The position numbers and the translations under genes were made by a program. DNA of 30,172 nt from an uncultured Christensenella sp. (GTDB taxonomy: Bacteria; Bacillota; Clostridia; Christensenellales; Borkfalkiaceae), in assembly GCA_910577875.1 (NCBI GenBank), contig CAJTNY010000022.1:1-30172 (forward strand). The letters run 5' to 3'. Below, piece after piece: positions 15,973 to 24,488 of this stretch (position 1 is its first letter; each line of letters opens with the position of its first letter). The notes below the pieces were generated by a model. The model did no database searches. It had not been told where the DNA came from and worked only from the letters and a program-made list of their open reading frames with translations.

Positions 15973-18900
15973 TTATTTCTTTCTTACGTCCTTTACAAGT
16001 CCTTCCTCGATAAGGTCTTCAATGGTTTCGTAAGGATACATAGCCGCATAGTCGCGCTCGGGTATTTCTTTTCTTTCGCCGTTGCGCAATTTGAGCATTT
16101 CGTCTATAAGTCTCTTTGCCTTTCTTACGCCTAAATTACTTTTGATTTTAACCATCATCGGAGTACCTGCTACCGACTTATTGTCGGATACGTCGAGGTG
16201 ATGATATACGGAAGTTTTGTAATTATTGGGGTCGAGCGCAAGATACAGGCACAGCGTCTTTCCGCGGATTTTCAATCTCGCGATTGTTTCTCTGCCTTTG
16301 TTAAAGCGTTCTGCGCCCCAAGCAACGTTAGAATTTACCTTTTTATACGAAAGCAAAGCGTGCTTGACTTCTCCGTAATACTGTTTGTATTCGTCGTTGC
16401 TCTGAATTATTCTCGCAATGAAACTGCGCTTGAACTTCATCATATTTGCGAAGTCGACTCCGCCTGCGTAATCGGATAAATCTCCGGGCATAAGTTCATC
16501 GTCAGAGAATGCGTCCATATCGAGAACGTCGATTGAAAAACCGTCATCCTCACCCTCTTCGTCTTCATCCTCTTCGAATTCTTCTTCCTCGGCTTCTTCC
16601 TCTTCGACGTCAATAGGCTGATTAACAGGTTCTATCGGCGTGTTGACGGGCTGACCGTTCAAAGGTTCACCGTAAGGATTGACGATTACAGGCTGTATGA
16701 GAACTTCTCTTACCGTTTCCTTTTCTTTTACGTATTCCCTCGATTCTCTTACTATTTCTTTCAAAGGCTGTTCGGAGACACGTTCAACGGCTTCGGTTGC
16801 GGGTTCTACGGCAGGAACTTCATCTTCCTCGGTTTTTACAACGTCGCTTACGGTTACAAGCTCTTCTTCCTCCGCTTCTTCCTCGATTACCGGCGCATTG
16901 TTCGCTACGGCGGTTTCGGAAGCAACTACTACTCCGTTAGCCAGCATTTCCTTTATTTCAGCGACGTCATCGCATACTTTCCCAATGAGAGAGTCTTCCT
17001 CTTTTGTTTCGGGAACGCTTTCGGCTAATTCCGAAAGTTTATTTATATTTTCTTCAATACCGTCAAGGCGGAAAGAAATTCCTCTCTCGATTTCGGTTGC
17101 GACTATCGCGGATAACGCCGCGTAATCGTCAACGATTTCAATCTTGTCGTCAACGGAATTTGTAATCGATTTTTCCGCAACTTTCGAAATATTTTCTTCA
17201 ACTGCTTTACCGATATTTTCTTCCGCAACCGCTATGCGGGAAACAATACCCTTTGCGGTGCGAACCTGCTCGCCCGCAATATGCTCTTCGAGCGCGGCTA
17301 TGCGGGCGATAACGCCCTTAGCTGTACGAACCTGTTCGGATGCGATATGCTCCGAAATCTTTTCAAGACCGCCCTCGACTTTGCTGAAATTCTCCTCTAT
17401 GCCGGCAAGGCGTGTGCTGACGCCCTTTTCAACCTCTGCCGCAACGGCTTCGGAAAGCGCGGTATAATCTTCGACTTTTACACGTTCTTTATCTTCGCCG
17501 GAATCGGAAACTTCCGTTTCTTCTTCGTGTTCGTTTACTATATATTCATTGATTCTGGAAACGCCCTCTTCGACCCTGGCGATATTCTCTCCTACTTCCG
17601 CAAGGCGGACAGAAACTCCCTTTTCGATTTCTGCCGCGATGACTTCGGAAAGCGCGGTATAATCTTCGACTTTTACACATTCGCTATCTTCGACGTAATC
17701 GGTAGTTTCGCATTCTTTTTCGCGTTCGGTTACAATATATTCGTTGAGTTTGCAAATACCCTCTTCAACTTTGGCGATATTCTCCTCAACTCCCGCAAGG
17801 CGCGCGCTCACTCCCTTTTCGATTTCCGCCGCAATAACTTCGGAAAGTTCGGCATAATCTTCAACCTGCGTTTCCTCATCTTCCGCGTACTCCTCGGTTT
17901 CTTCAACCTCTTCTGTTTCTTCTGCGGTAAGATATTCCGTTATCTTGGCAACGTTCTCTTCTATGCCAGAAAGACGTACGGAAACTCCTTTTTCGATTTC
18001 GGTTGCAATAACTTCGGAAATCGCAGAGTAGTCCTCTTCGTAATCCTCGTATTCTTCTTCGTACTCGCCGCTCTCGTCGGTTACGACGCTTGAAACAAGT
18101 TCGGCAAGTTTCGCGATTTCGTCTTCGACTTTATCGAAGCGCGCTCCAGTGCCTTTCTCGATTTCTGTCGCGATAACTTCGGTAAGTCCGCTGTAATCGT
18201 TTTTATCATCCGATACCGTTTCTTCGACAGCTTCCTCAACCTGCTCGTTTGCGTCGTTCTCTTCCGTAACTTCGGTTTCGGCCTCTTGGCGCGAAGTCAG
18301 CATTTCACAAAGTTTTGCCAAATCTTCTTCAACTTTATCAAAGCGCGCTCCAGTGCCTTTGTCTATTTCTTCATTTACGAGTTCGGTAATTCTGGAAATA
18401 CCGTCGTCGTCGATAACCACGTCATAATCGTGGTCTTCCTGAGATTCGATAAGTCTTTCAGAAATTATGTTGCATATCGTTTCGGTATCGACGGAAGGCT
18501 GCGGCATAGCGTTTACAACGTCTATTACAGCGCCAGTAACTTTATCTGCGATTTCTTCGGTGTCGATTTCAGGCAGGTAGTTTGACAATGCCGCCGCAGC
18601 CTTGTCGGCGATAGCCGCTTCGTTGATGCCTGCCACAGTAATTTTTTCGCTTATGCGTTCAGCCATTTCCTCGTAATCGGGCGCGTTGACCGAAGCCAAA
18701 TCAAGCGCGTCGCGGAGTTTGTCAGCTATTATATTTGAAATCGCGTTGTAATCGAGATTGTCCGCAATTTCCTTGGATATGGAAGTACAGCCTTCGTCAT
18801 CGACGAGAATTTCGAAATCCTCTGCTTTAAGACTGCCCACTTTCAACGCAATGCTGTCCGCAAGTTCGTCCTCGTCAAGATTATAATCAACTGCGGAAAC

Positions 18901-20082
18901 TGATGCGCGCATACCGCCGACTTTCTTGGCTATTCTATCGGCGAGTTCTTCCTCGTCTATATCAGCAACAGCAGAAACAGGCGCGATTTCTGCTCTGAGT
19001 CCGCCTATCTTTCTTGCTATCCTGTCGGCAAGCCCTTCTTCGTCGAGGTTTACGTTCGCGGTCACGGGTGCCGCGGGAGCGGCTGTCTTTTCATCAATGA
19101 GTTCGGCAACCTGTCTTGCTATGTCGCGGGTGTCGACGGAAACTTTTACGTTAGCCGTCTGAACTTCGGGAATAACAACCTGCTCTGCTACCTTTGATGC
19201 GATATAGTCGGGAGAAACAACCTCTCGCGAACAAACGAGCTCGGCGACTTTCTCGGCAAGTTTATCATAGTCTATTTCTGCTCTGACCTCGGCAGGCACG
19301 GCTGCGGGATACGCGACAGGCTGAACGGGTCTGTTGTACGAAGGCGCGGTTTTAGCGCTTTCGAAACCGAACTGTTCGACGCGCATAGAAAGTATTTCGA
19401 ATTTATCAGCGAGCATAGAATGCGCACCCTCGCTTCTTCTGAGCTGTTCGGATATATAATTAATTCTTTCAAGAAGCTGAGAACTTCCGACTTCGGCAGG
19501 TTCACCCTTTTCCGATACGACTATTCTATCTGAAAGCTCGCCGTAAGCTTTTTCATTTTTCTTTGTATGTTCGGAAATACTTTCGAGCTTTTCGTTTAAT
19601 TCGGTAAACAGCTTTTCATTGCGCTTATTCTGTTCCGCGAGCTCGGTAAGCCTGTCTATTATTCCGGAATAAATTTCTCCGCTTTTCGCAGACTGTTCCG
19701 AAACGTCATTGATTTTATTCGAAAGCGCGGACAGAGCGTCCTCGCGGGTCTTAGCCTGCTCGGAAAGTTCCGTAATCTTCTCCGCAAGCCCCGCGTAAAT
19801 ATTCTCGCTCTGTTTGGCGAGATATAAAAGCTCCTGTTTGAGAGCGGAATTTTCACCTTGAAGTTGGGTAAAAATTTCACCGCTCTGTTTAACGACATAC
19901 GAAGAATCCTGACTGTTCTGCGAAAACCGTTCGATTGCTTCGTCCAGACGCAAAGCTATCTGTCTGGTCTGCTCCGCCAGCTCGTCCTGACGGGCGGCAA
20001 TATGCTGCGTGCTTCTTATAAGCACGTCCGCTTTTTTCGGCGCTCCCGCTTCGTATTCTATATCGTTATTTCCGTACGCCAT
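15973..20082 (-). CDS. 1369-residue acidic repeat/coiled-coil protein with a basic C-terminal domain, function unknown
   Basis: I do not recognise a named family. No signal peptide or membrane helix is seen, so it is probably cytoplasmic. Residues 20-235 are coiled coil, with four exact 21-residue (three-heptad) units at 102-185. Residues 265-545 hold short amphipathic units of the ELADRIAKKVG type, three close together from 346, 375 and 402. Residues 562-1020 carry seven copies of a unit related to SEVIAAEIEKGVSxRL followed by EENIAK, beginning near 562, 630, 685, 743, 808, 873 and 987, with acidic linkers. A 22-residue unit is duplicated at 911-954. A very acidic linker (about 1159-1182) precedes a globular basic domain (about 1210-1369) containing IARLKIRGKTLCLYLALDP. 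GAGGTG precedes the ATG by about six bases. The gene stands alone. A scaffold or cell-organisation role is conceivable but unproven. Confidence 0.85.
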   Translation of the reverse strand: MAYGNNDIEYEAGAPKKADVLIRSTQHIAARQDELAEQTRQIALRLDEAIERFSQNSQDSSYVVKQSGEIFTQLQGENSALKQELLYLAKQSENIYAGLAEKITELSEQAKTREDALSALSNKINDVSEQSAKSGEIYSGIIDRLTELAEQNKRNEKLFTELNEKLESISEHTKKNEKAYGELSDRIVVSEKGEPAEVGSSQLLERINYISEQLRRSEGAHSMLADKFEILSMRVEQFGFESAKTAPSYNRPVQPVAYPAAVPAEVRAEIDYDKLAEKVAELVCSREVVSPDYIASKVAEQVVIPEVQTANVKVSVDTRDIARQVAELIDEKTAAPAAPVTANVNLDEEGLADRIARKIGGLRAEIAPVSAVADIDEEELADRIAKKVGGMRASVSAVDYNLDEDELADSIALKVGSLKAEDFEILVDDEGCTSISKEIADNLDYNAISNIIADKLRDALDLASVNAPDYEEMAERISEKITVAGINEAAIADKAAAALSNYLPEIDTEEIADKVTGAVIDVVNAMPQPSVDTETICNIISERLIESQEDHDYDVVIDDDGISRITELVNEEIDKGTGARFDKVEEDLAKLCEMLTSRQEAETEVTEENDANEQVEEAVEETVSDDKNDYSGLTEVIATEIEKGTGARFDKVEDEIAKLAELVSSVVTDESGEYEEEYEDYEEDYSAISEVIATEIEKGVSVRLSGIEENVAKITEYLTAEETEEVEETEEYAEDEETQVEDYAELSEVIAAEIEKGVSARLAGVEENIAKVEEGICKLNEYIVTEREKECETTDYVEDSECVKVEDYTALSEVIAAEIEKGVSVRLAEVGENIARVEEGVSRINEYIVNEHEEETEVSDSGEDKERVKVEDYTALSEAVAAEVEKGVSTRLAGIEENFSKVEGGLEKISEHIASEQVRTAKGVIARIAALEEHIAGEQVRTAKGIVSRIAVAEENIGKAVEENISKVAEKSITNSVDDKIEIVDDYAALSAIVATEIERGISFRLDGIEENINKLSELAESVPETKEEDSLIGKVCDDVAEIKEMLANGVVVASETAVANNAPVIEEEAEEEELVTVSDVVKTEEDEVPAVEPATEAVERVSEQPLKEIVRESREYVKEKETVREVLIQPVIVNPYGEPLNGQPVNTPIEPVNQPIDVEEEEAEEEEFEEDEDEEGEDDGFSIDVLDMDAFSDDELMPGDLSDYAGGVDFANMMKFKRSFIARIIQSNDEYKQYYGEVKHALLSYKKVNSNVAWGAERFNKGRETIARLKIRGKTLCLYLALDPNNYKTSVYHHLDVSDNKSVAGTPMMVKIKSNLGVRKAKRLIDEMLKLRNGERKEIPERDYAAMYPYETIEDLIEEGLVKDVRKK
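17023..18399 (-). repeat. Seven-copy coding repeat within the coiled-coil gene
   Basis: Seven degenerate protein repeats with spacing of 55 to 114 residues; copies 4, 5 and 6 are exactly 65 residues apart. At DNA level, copies 5 and 6 share a 36-base identical segment (17448-17483 and 17643-17678, 195 bp apart), indicating recent duplication or gene conversion. Confidence 0.85.
19528..19779 (-). repeat. Four 21-residue heptad repeats in the N-terminal coiled coil
   Basis: Four adjacent 63-bp units encode residues 102-122, 123-143, 144-164 and 165-185. Each runs K/R-(I/L)-x-x-(L/V/I)-(S/A)-E-(Q/H) then a polar stretch and a hydrophobic end. The fixed three-heptad period supports a continuous coiled coil built by duplication. 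Confidence 0.8.
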
Positions 20083-20266
20083 AATAGCACCTCTGAATGT
20101 AATTTATAATTACGATAAATATCTATGATATAGTTTACACCAAAATATATAAAAAGTAAATATAAATAACAAATTTTTTTGACGAATTTTTAAAAATTTT
20201 TACGTTACACGCATAATATTATGGGGTGAAGCGAATTTCAGATAAAAATTTTCGACGTTCAAAAGC

Positions 20267-20295
20267 TTGCTTTTATACACACGATAATGTATAAT
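20267..20295 (+). promoter_or_regulatory. Sigma-A promoter of serC-serA
   Basis: TTGCTT (20267-20272), a 17-bp spacer and a perfect TATAAT (20290-20295), about 55 bases before the serC ATG. The leader is too short for a T-box or serine-type riboswitch. The rest of the 268-bp divergent gap is AT-rich; a promoter for the leftward coiled-coil gene was not clear. Confidence 0.8.
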
Positions 20296-20350
20296 TATAA
20301 ATATTTAGCGAATAAATTGTGAATAAATGAATATTTTAAGGAGATTAAAT

Positions 20351-21427
20351 ATGAGAGTATATAATTTTTCGGCAGGTCCTTCCGCTATTTCTTCGGAAGT
20401 ATTGAAAAAAGCGCGCGAAGAATTTCTCGACTTTGCCAGCACGGGAATGTCTGTAACGGAAATTTCGCACAGGGATAAAGCTTTCGAAGCAGTTGTAAAG
20501 GAAACCGAATCACTCGTCCGCGGACTTTTGCGCGTCCCGGAAGATTACTGCATAATTTTCGTACAGGGCGGAGCTTCTACCCAATTCGCCGCCGTTCCGT
20601 TAAATCTTATGCACAACGGAAAAGCCGACTATATAGTTACCGGTAATTTTGCTAAAAAGGCTTGGCAGGAAGGACTGATTTACGGCGAAGCGGTAAAAAT
20701 CGGAGACAGCTCGGATAAGCTTTATTCTTACATACCCGATGTCGACAAACTCGAATATACGGAAGGGGCGGACTACGTTCATATAACTTCCAACAATACA
20801 ATTTTCGGTTCGAGATACATTAAATACCCGAACTGTAAAGCTCCGTTAGTCGCAGATATGTCGTCCGAAATTTTTTCACGAACGATAGACGTTTCAAAGT
20901 TCGGCGCGATATATGCGGGCGCGCAGAAAAACCTCGCGCCTGCTGGACTCACGATTGTAATTGCGAAACGTTCGCTTATACAGGAGCCTTTGAAAATATG
21001 TCCCACTATGCTTAAATGGAAAGTGCAGGACGAAAACGGTTCGCTTTACAATACCCCTCCCGCATTCTCTATATATATGGCCGGTCTTGTTTTAAAAGAG
21101 CTGAAAGACAAGGGCGGAGTTAAAGCTATTCAGGAAATCAACGAATACAAAGCCGGGCTTTTGTATGATTTCATTGACAATTCCGAGCTTTACAAAAACA
21201 ATGTCGAACACGAATTCCGTTCGATAATGAACGTACCTTTCGTAACAGGAAATGCGGAACTCGACGCGAAGTTTATTTCAGAAGCAAAACAAGCAGGGCT
21301 TGTTTCCCTCAAAGGTCATCGTTCTGTCGGGGGTATGCGCGCGTCAATTTACAACGCGATGCCCGTCGAGGGAGTGAAAGCTTTGATAAGCTTTATGAAA
21401 AAATTCGAAACGGAGAATAAACAATGA
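20351..21427 (+). CDS. serC: Phosphoserine aminotransferase
   Basis: This PLP enzyme transfers an amino group from glutamate to 3-phosphohydroxypyruvate, the second step of serine synthesis (also used in pyridoxine synthesis in some bacteria). The family opening VYNFSAGPS is at residues 3-11, QGGAST near 72-77 contacts PLP phosphate, and AGAQKNLAPAG contains the Schiff-base Lys193. The 358-residue length matches the family. A start at 20327 is possible, but AAGGAG lies seven bases before the ATG at 20351 and the family begins there. It overlaps serA by ATGA, so the two are translated together, and they share the promoter at 20267-20295. Confidence 0.96.
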   Translation: MRVYNFSAGPSAISSEVLKKAREEFLDFASTGMSVTEISHRDKAFEAVVKETESLVRGLLRVPEDYCIIFVQGGASTQFAAVPLNLMHNGKADYIVTGNFAKKAWQEGLIYGEAVKIGDSSDKLYSYIPDVDKLEYTEGADYVHITSNNTIFGSRYIKYPNCKAPLVADMSSEIFSRTIDVSKFGAIYAGAQKNLAPAGLTIVIAKRSLIQEPLKICPTMLKWKVQDENGSLYNTPPAFSIYMAGLVLKELKDKGGVKAIQEINEYKAGLLYDFIDNSELYKNNVEHEFRSIMNVPFVTGNAELDAKFISEAKQAGLVSLKGHRSVGGMRASIYNAMPVEGVKALISFMKKFETENKQ

Positions 21428-22581
21428 TTAAAATTTTAAAGCTAAATTCCATAAGCCCGCTTGCCGACGAAGTTTTCACAGGATACGAAATTTACGAAAA
21501 CTGCGACAACCCCGACGGCATAATAGTCCGTTCCGCCCACATGCACGACTACGCAATCAACGATAACTTGCTTGCCGTTGCGAGAGCGGGAGCGGGCACA
21601 AACAATATTCCCTCTGCCGTTTATGCCGAAAAGGGAATAGTGGTTTTCAACACCCCGGGAGCTAATGCAAACGCGGTGAAAGAGCTAGTCATATGCGAAC
21701 TGTTTCTCGGCGGAAGAAAGATTACCGAAGCCGTCGACTGGGTTAAAACTCTAAAAGGCGAAGGCGAAAATGTTTCAAAACTAGTTGAAAAAGGCAAGGG
21801 AAAATTTGCCGGTTGCGAGATTGCGGGCAAGACGCTCGGAATCATCGGGCTCGGCGCGATAGGCGTCGCGGTGGCGAATTCTGCGGCAGCGCTTAAAATG
21901 AACGTAATCGGTTTCGACCCATTCCTCTCAACACCCAATGCAGTCGCGCTTACTTCCGATGTCAAACTTGTTTCTTCACGCGATGACGTATACCGAAAAT
22001 CTGATTTTATAACCTTGCACGTTCCTCTCACGGCTGAAACAAAATGTATGATAAATAAAAAATCGATAGCAAAAATGAAGGATGGCGCCGTTATAATAAA
22101 TAACTCACGCGGAGAACTCGCCGCAACAGACGACGTCATAGAAGCTCTCGAAAACGGAAAGCTTTCCAGATACATAACCGACTTCCCCGACGATAAACTT
22201 ATCGGAACAAAAAACGCCGTCTGCCTTCCACACCTCGGTGCAAGCACTCCGGAAGCCGAAGACTATTGCGCGGTTATGGCAGCAAACCAGCTCGCAGATT
22301 ATATCGAAAACGGAAATATTAAAAACAGCGTAAACTATCCCGCGGTTTCGATGCCGAGAAGCTGCGCGGCGCGGCTGTGCGTTCACCATAAAAACATCAA
22401 GGAAATGCTCACTAAAATTCTTACCGAAATATCTTCGCAAAGCATCAACGTCTCGAATATGCAGGACGCGTCTAAGGGTGAATATGCTTATCTTATCTGC
22501 GACCTGGATGAAGCGCCAGCGCCAGAAACGATAGAAAAAATACGCGCCATAGACGGAGTAATCAGGGTAAGACAGATATAA
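21424..22581 (+). CDS. serA: D-3-phosphoglycerate dehydrogenase with C-terminal ACT domain
   Basis: It oxidises 3-phosphoglycerate to 3-phosphohydroxypyruvate with NAD, the first serine-synthesis step. The Rossmann motif GLGAIG is at residues 142-147, catalytic Arg229 is in NNSRGE and catalytic His270 is in PHLGASTPEAE. The last roughly 75 residues form an ACT domain, which in this family senses serine and gives feedback inhibition. The usual DVFxxEP loop between Arg and His, which carries the catalytic Glu, is replaced by a shorter TDFPDD segment (252-257), so the acid of the triad is unclear. This fits a variant subfamily I recall from Clostridia and Bacteroidetes. The 385-residue length agrees with such short forms. 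Confidence 0.94.
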   Translation: MIKILKLNSISPLADEVFTGYEIYENCDNPDGIIVRSAHMHDYAINDNLLAVARAGAGTNNIPSAVYAEKGIVVFNTPGANANAVKELVICELFLGGRKITEAVDWVKTLKGEGENVSKLVEKGKGKFAGCEIAGKTLGIIGLGAIGVAVANSAAALKMNVIGFDPFLSTPNAVALTSDVKLVSSRDDVYRKSDFITLHVPLTAETKCMINKKSIAKMKDGAVIINNSRGELAATDDVIEALENGKLSRYITDFPDDKLIGTKNAVCLPHLGASTPEAEDYCAVMAANQLADYIENGNIKNSVNYPAVSMPRSCAARLCVHHKNIKEMLTKILTEISSQSINVSNMQDASKGEYAYLICDLDEAPAPETIEKIRAIDGVIRVRQI

Positions 22582-22674
22582 AAAATTGCAGATTTTATTT
22601 ATTGCGGAGCAGTATAAACGGTATAAAATTTCCCGCTGCCGCGCATAATAGATAAAAAGCACGGAGGTTATTTT

Positions 22675-22824
22675 ATGGCGAAGAAAAAAATCTTAAAGCT
22701 CACCGACGAGCAGTACTACAAATATATAATGAGTCTTAAAAACGACAGTATTATAAAAAACAGTGACGGCGATACCGCCGAACAAGAAAATTTCAAAAAA
22801 GACGGCGACGGCAAAAACCGATAA
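22675..22824 (+). CDS. Small 49-residue protein of unknown function
   Basis: A short ORF starts at an ATG with a strong GGAGG ribosome site seven bases upstream and ends just before a strong terminator, so it looks like a real gene. It lies 93 bp after serA on the same strand. The product begins MAKKKILKLTDEQYYKYIMS and becomes polar, rich in Lys, Asp, Asn and Glu. There is no signal peptide, membrane helix or metal motif; the first half is likely an amphipathic helix. It could be the last cistron of the serCA transcript or have its own start: TATAAA at 22625-22630 is a possible -10, but its -35 is poor. The family is not recognised. Confidence 0.6.
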   Translation: MAKKKILKLTDEQYYKYIMSLKNDSIIKNSDGDTAEQENFKKDGDGKNR

Positions 22825-22830
22825 GCCGAG

Positions 22831-22859
22831 AGCGGAGCGCAAATAATTTGCGCTCCGCT
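22831..22859. terminator. Bidirectional terminator between the small ORF and spoIVA
   Basis: A perfect 13-bp stem (22831-22843 with 22847-22859) around a three-base centre lies six bases after the small ORF stop and 16 bases beyond the spoIVA stop on the other strand. The plus strand continues TTATATTGTAT; the minus side lacks a good T run, so it suits the plus strand best. Confidence 0.85.
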
Positions 22860-22875
22860 TTATATTGTATTCGGA

Positions 22876-24351
22876 TTAAAGTATTATGCAGATAACTCCG
22901 CCTTTGCCCTCGTTGACTATTCTTGAAATAGCGCGGCGCATTTTAGCCTTAGTATCGTCGTGCATACAGGAAACTTTTCCGGCAAGTCCCTCTTTTACCA
23001 TACCCCTTAAAGATTTGCCGAATACATTCGTATCCCACATTCCGTCGGGATTATTCTCAAAGCCGTTCATCATTCCCTGAACTATGCTTTCGCTCTGGGA
23101 CGCACTGCCCATAATAGGACTTACTTCTCCGGTTACGTCTATTTTCACTATGTGGTAGCTCGGCGCGGTGGCGCGAAGTTTGATTCCTACGCTTCCGCCC
23201 TGGCGCACGACCTTAGGCTGTTCGAGACTCATATCGGAATCGTCGGGCTGAACTATGCCGTAACCGTTTACCTTAGCGCACTCGAACGCATCCTTTATTT
23301 TATCGTAACTGTGCTTGGCTTCCGAAGTTCCGCGGACGTAACGCATAAGCGTACATTCGTCGGAAATACCCTCTCCCGCTATTTCCGAAAGCATATCGAA
23401 GAATATTCCGTCCTTTGCGGAAGCGCAAATCTCGGCTCTGCCTTCGGAAAGATTTAAATTGATTGAAGCATCTTCTTTCCAGTAACCGCAGTCTTTGAAA
23501 ATATCGTCGAACGCCGAACAGTCTTTCATTCTGCAAATTTCGGGCGCAACCGAACGCACCCTTTCCAGAAGCTCGCCGATAGCCGAAGTGTCGGGCGCGA
23601 GATAACGCATCCATTCGGGAATTTTTACGTCAAACGAAAGAACGGGGAATTCGAAAAGAACGGCTTTTAAGATGTTCATAAGTCCGTCTGCCTTTATTTT
23701 TTCGCAATTAACGCAAATTACCGTATTATCGTATTTAGATTCGAGTTCGGACTTCAACGCGCGGGCGGACTTCGAATCGGGTTCGGCGCAGTTGAGAACT
23801 ATAACGAACGGTTTGCCTATTTCTTTGAGGCTTCCGATTGTACGCTCCTCGGCTTTCAAATATCCTTCTCTGGGGATATCGGATATGCTTCCGTCCGTCG
23901 TCACGCATATGCCTATGGTGGAATGTTCTTTAATAACTTTTTCCGTACCGAGCGCCGCCGCCTGAGTAAAAGGCAACGGATTTTCGCTCCACGGCGTATT
24001 AACCAAGCGAGGTTTGCCGTCCTCCTCGAAGCCGTACGCTCCTTCGGTTACGAAACCTACGCAGTCGATAAGCCTTACGTTCGCCGAAGCGTTTTCAAGT
24101 CTGACCTCAGCCGCCTTTGCAGGCACGAACTTAGGTTCCGTCGTCATTATGCTTTTGCCCGAAGCCGACTGCGGCAATTCGTCCGTCATAACGTTCTTAA
24201 TATTCTCGTCCGCGACGTTCGGAATAACCAGCTCCGTCATAAATTTTTTGATAAGCGTAGATTTACCCGTCCTTACGGGTCCCACCACGCCTATATAAAT
24301 ATCTCCGCCGCTCCTTTTGGCAATGTCCTCGTAAACGTTGTAATCAACCAT
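22876..24351 (-). CDS. spoIVA: Stage IV sporulation protein A (spore coat morphogenetic ATPase)
   Basis: SpoIVA polymerises with ATP hydrolysis on the forespore surface, anchored by SpoVM, and forms the basement layer of the spore coat. The 491-residue length is close to that of B. subtilis SpoIVA (492). Walker A GPVRTGKS is at residues 24-31 with Lys30, the position known to be essential in B. subtilis. The TTEPKFVPA block, the RLIDCVGF Walker B region and the conserved hydrophobic C-terminus (GGVICIIL) are present. The ATG has a GGAGG site six bases upstream. Mother-cell sigma-E control is expected, but no convincing sigma-E promoter was found. It marks the host as an endospore former or a recent descendant of one. 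Confidence 0.97.
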   Translation of the reverse strand: MVDYNVYEDIAKRSGGDIYIGVVGPVRTGKSTLIKKFMTELVIPNVADENIKNVMTDELPQSASGKSIMTTEPKFVPAKAAEVRLENASANVRLIDCVGFVTEGAYGFEEDGKPRLVNTPWSENPLPFTQAAALGTEKVIKEHSTIGICVTTDGSISDIPREGYLKAEERTIGSLKEIGKPFVIVLNCAEPDSKSARALKSELESKYDNTVICVNCEKIKADGLMNILKAVLFEFPVLSFDVKIPEWMRYLAPDTSAIGELLERVRSVAPEICRMKDCSAFDDIFKDCGYWKEDASINLNLSEGRAEICASAKDGIFFDMLSEIAGEGISDECTLMRYVRGTSEAKHSYDKIKDAFECAKVNGYGIVQPDDSDMSLEQPKVVRQGGSVGIKLRATAPSYHIVKIDVTGEVSPIMGSASQSESIVQGMMNGFENNPDGMWDTNVFGKSLRGMVKEGLAGKVSCMHDDTKAKMRRAISRIVNEGKGGVICIIL

Positions 24352-24431
24352 ATCCGCCTCCGCAAAAACTATGTGTACAATAACTTATTGCGTAAAACTT
24401 CTTTTTAGAACATTTGCAGTAAAAATTGTTT

Positions 24432-24459
24432 ACCGCCGTACGCAACGAGTTTATATAAT
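24432..24459 (+). promoter_or_regulatory. Probable sigma-A promoter of the small helical protein gene
   Basis: The -10 is TATATAAT (24452-24459) and the -35 TTTACC (24429-24434), with a spacer of 17 (to TATATA) or 19 (to TATAAT). It lies in the 137-bp gap divergent from spoIVA. Confidence 0.5.
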
Positions 24460-24488
24460 AGTTAGTTAATTATACGAGGTGAAATTTT

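Noticed and set aside
17281..18093. 270-residue plus-strand ORF inside the repeat gene
   Set aside because: It is the antisense frame of acidic repeats, very rich in Phe and Asn, with no ribosome site; the minus-strand gene explains it.
15973..20082. CRISPR-like regular repetition in 17000-19800
   Set aside because: Repeats are degenerate, in frame and coding; there are no uniform short repeats with unique spacers.
20160..20205. AT-rich palindrome-like AATTTTTAAAAATTTTT before serC
   Set aside because: Low-complexity AT sequence; no GC core and no neighbouring stop, so not a terminator.
20327..20350. Eight-residue N-terminal extension of SerC
   Set aside because: AAGGAG lies after that ATG and seven bases before the next one, where the family sequence starts.
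20083..20350. Riboswitch or T-box before serC
   Set aside because: The transcript leader is only about 50 nt, with no T-box sequence or terminator/antiterminator pair.
21621..22247. 208-residue minus-strand ORF inside serA
   Set aside because: Antisense shadow of a well-conserved gene; Ser/Thr/Phe-rich low-complexity product without a ribosome site.
24352..24420. Sigma-E promoter for spoIVA
   Set aside because: Expected from known biology, but only a partial CATA-like -10 and no matching -35 at 14-15 bases were found.
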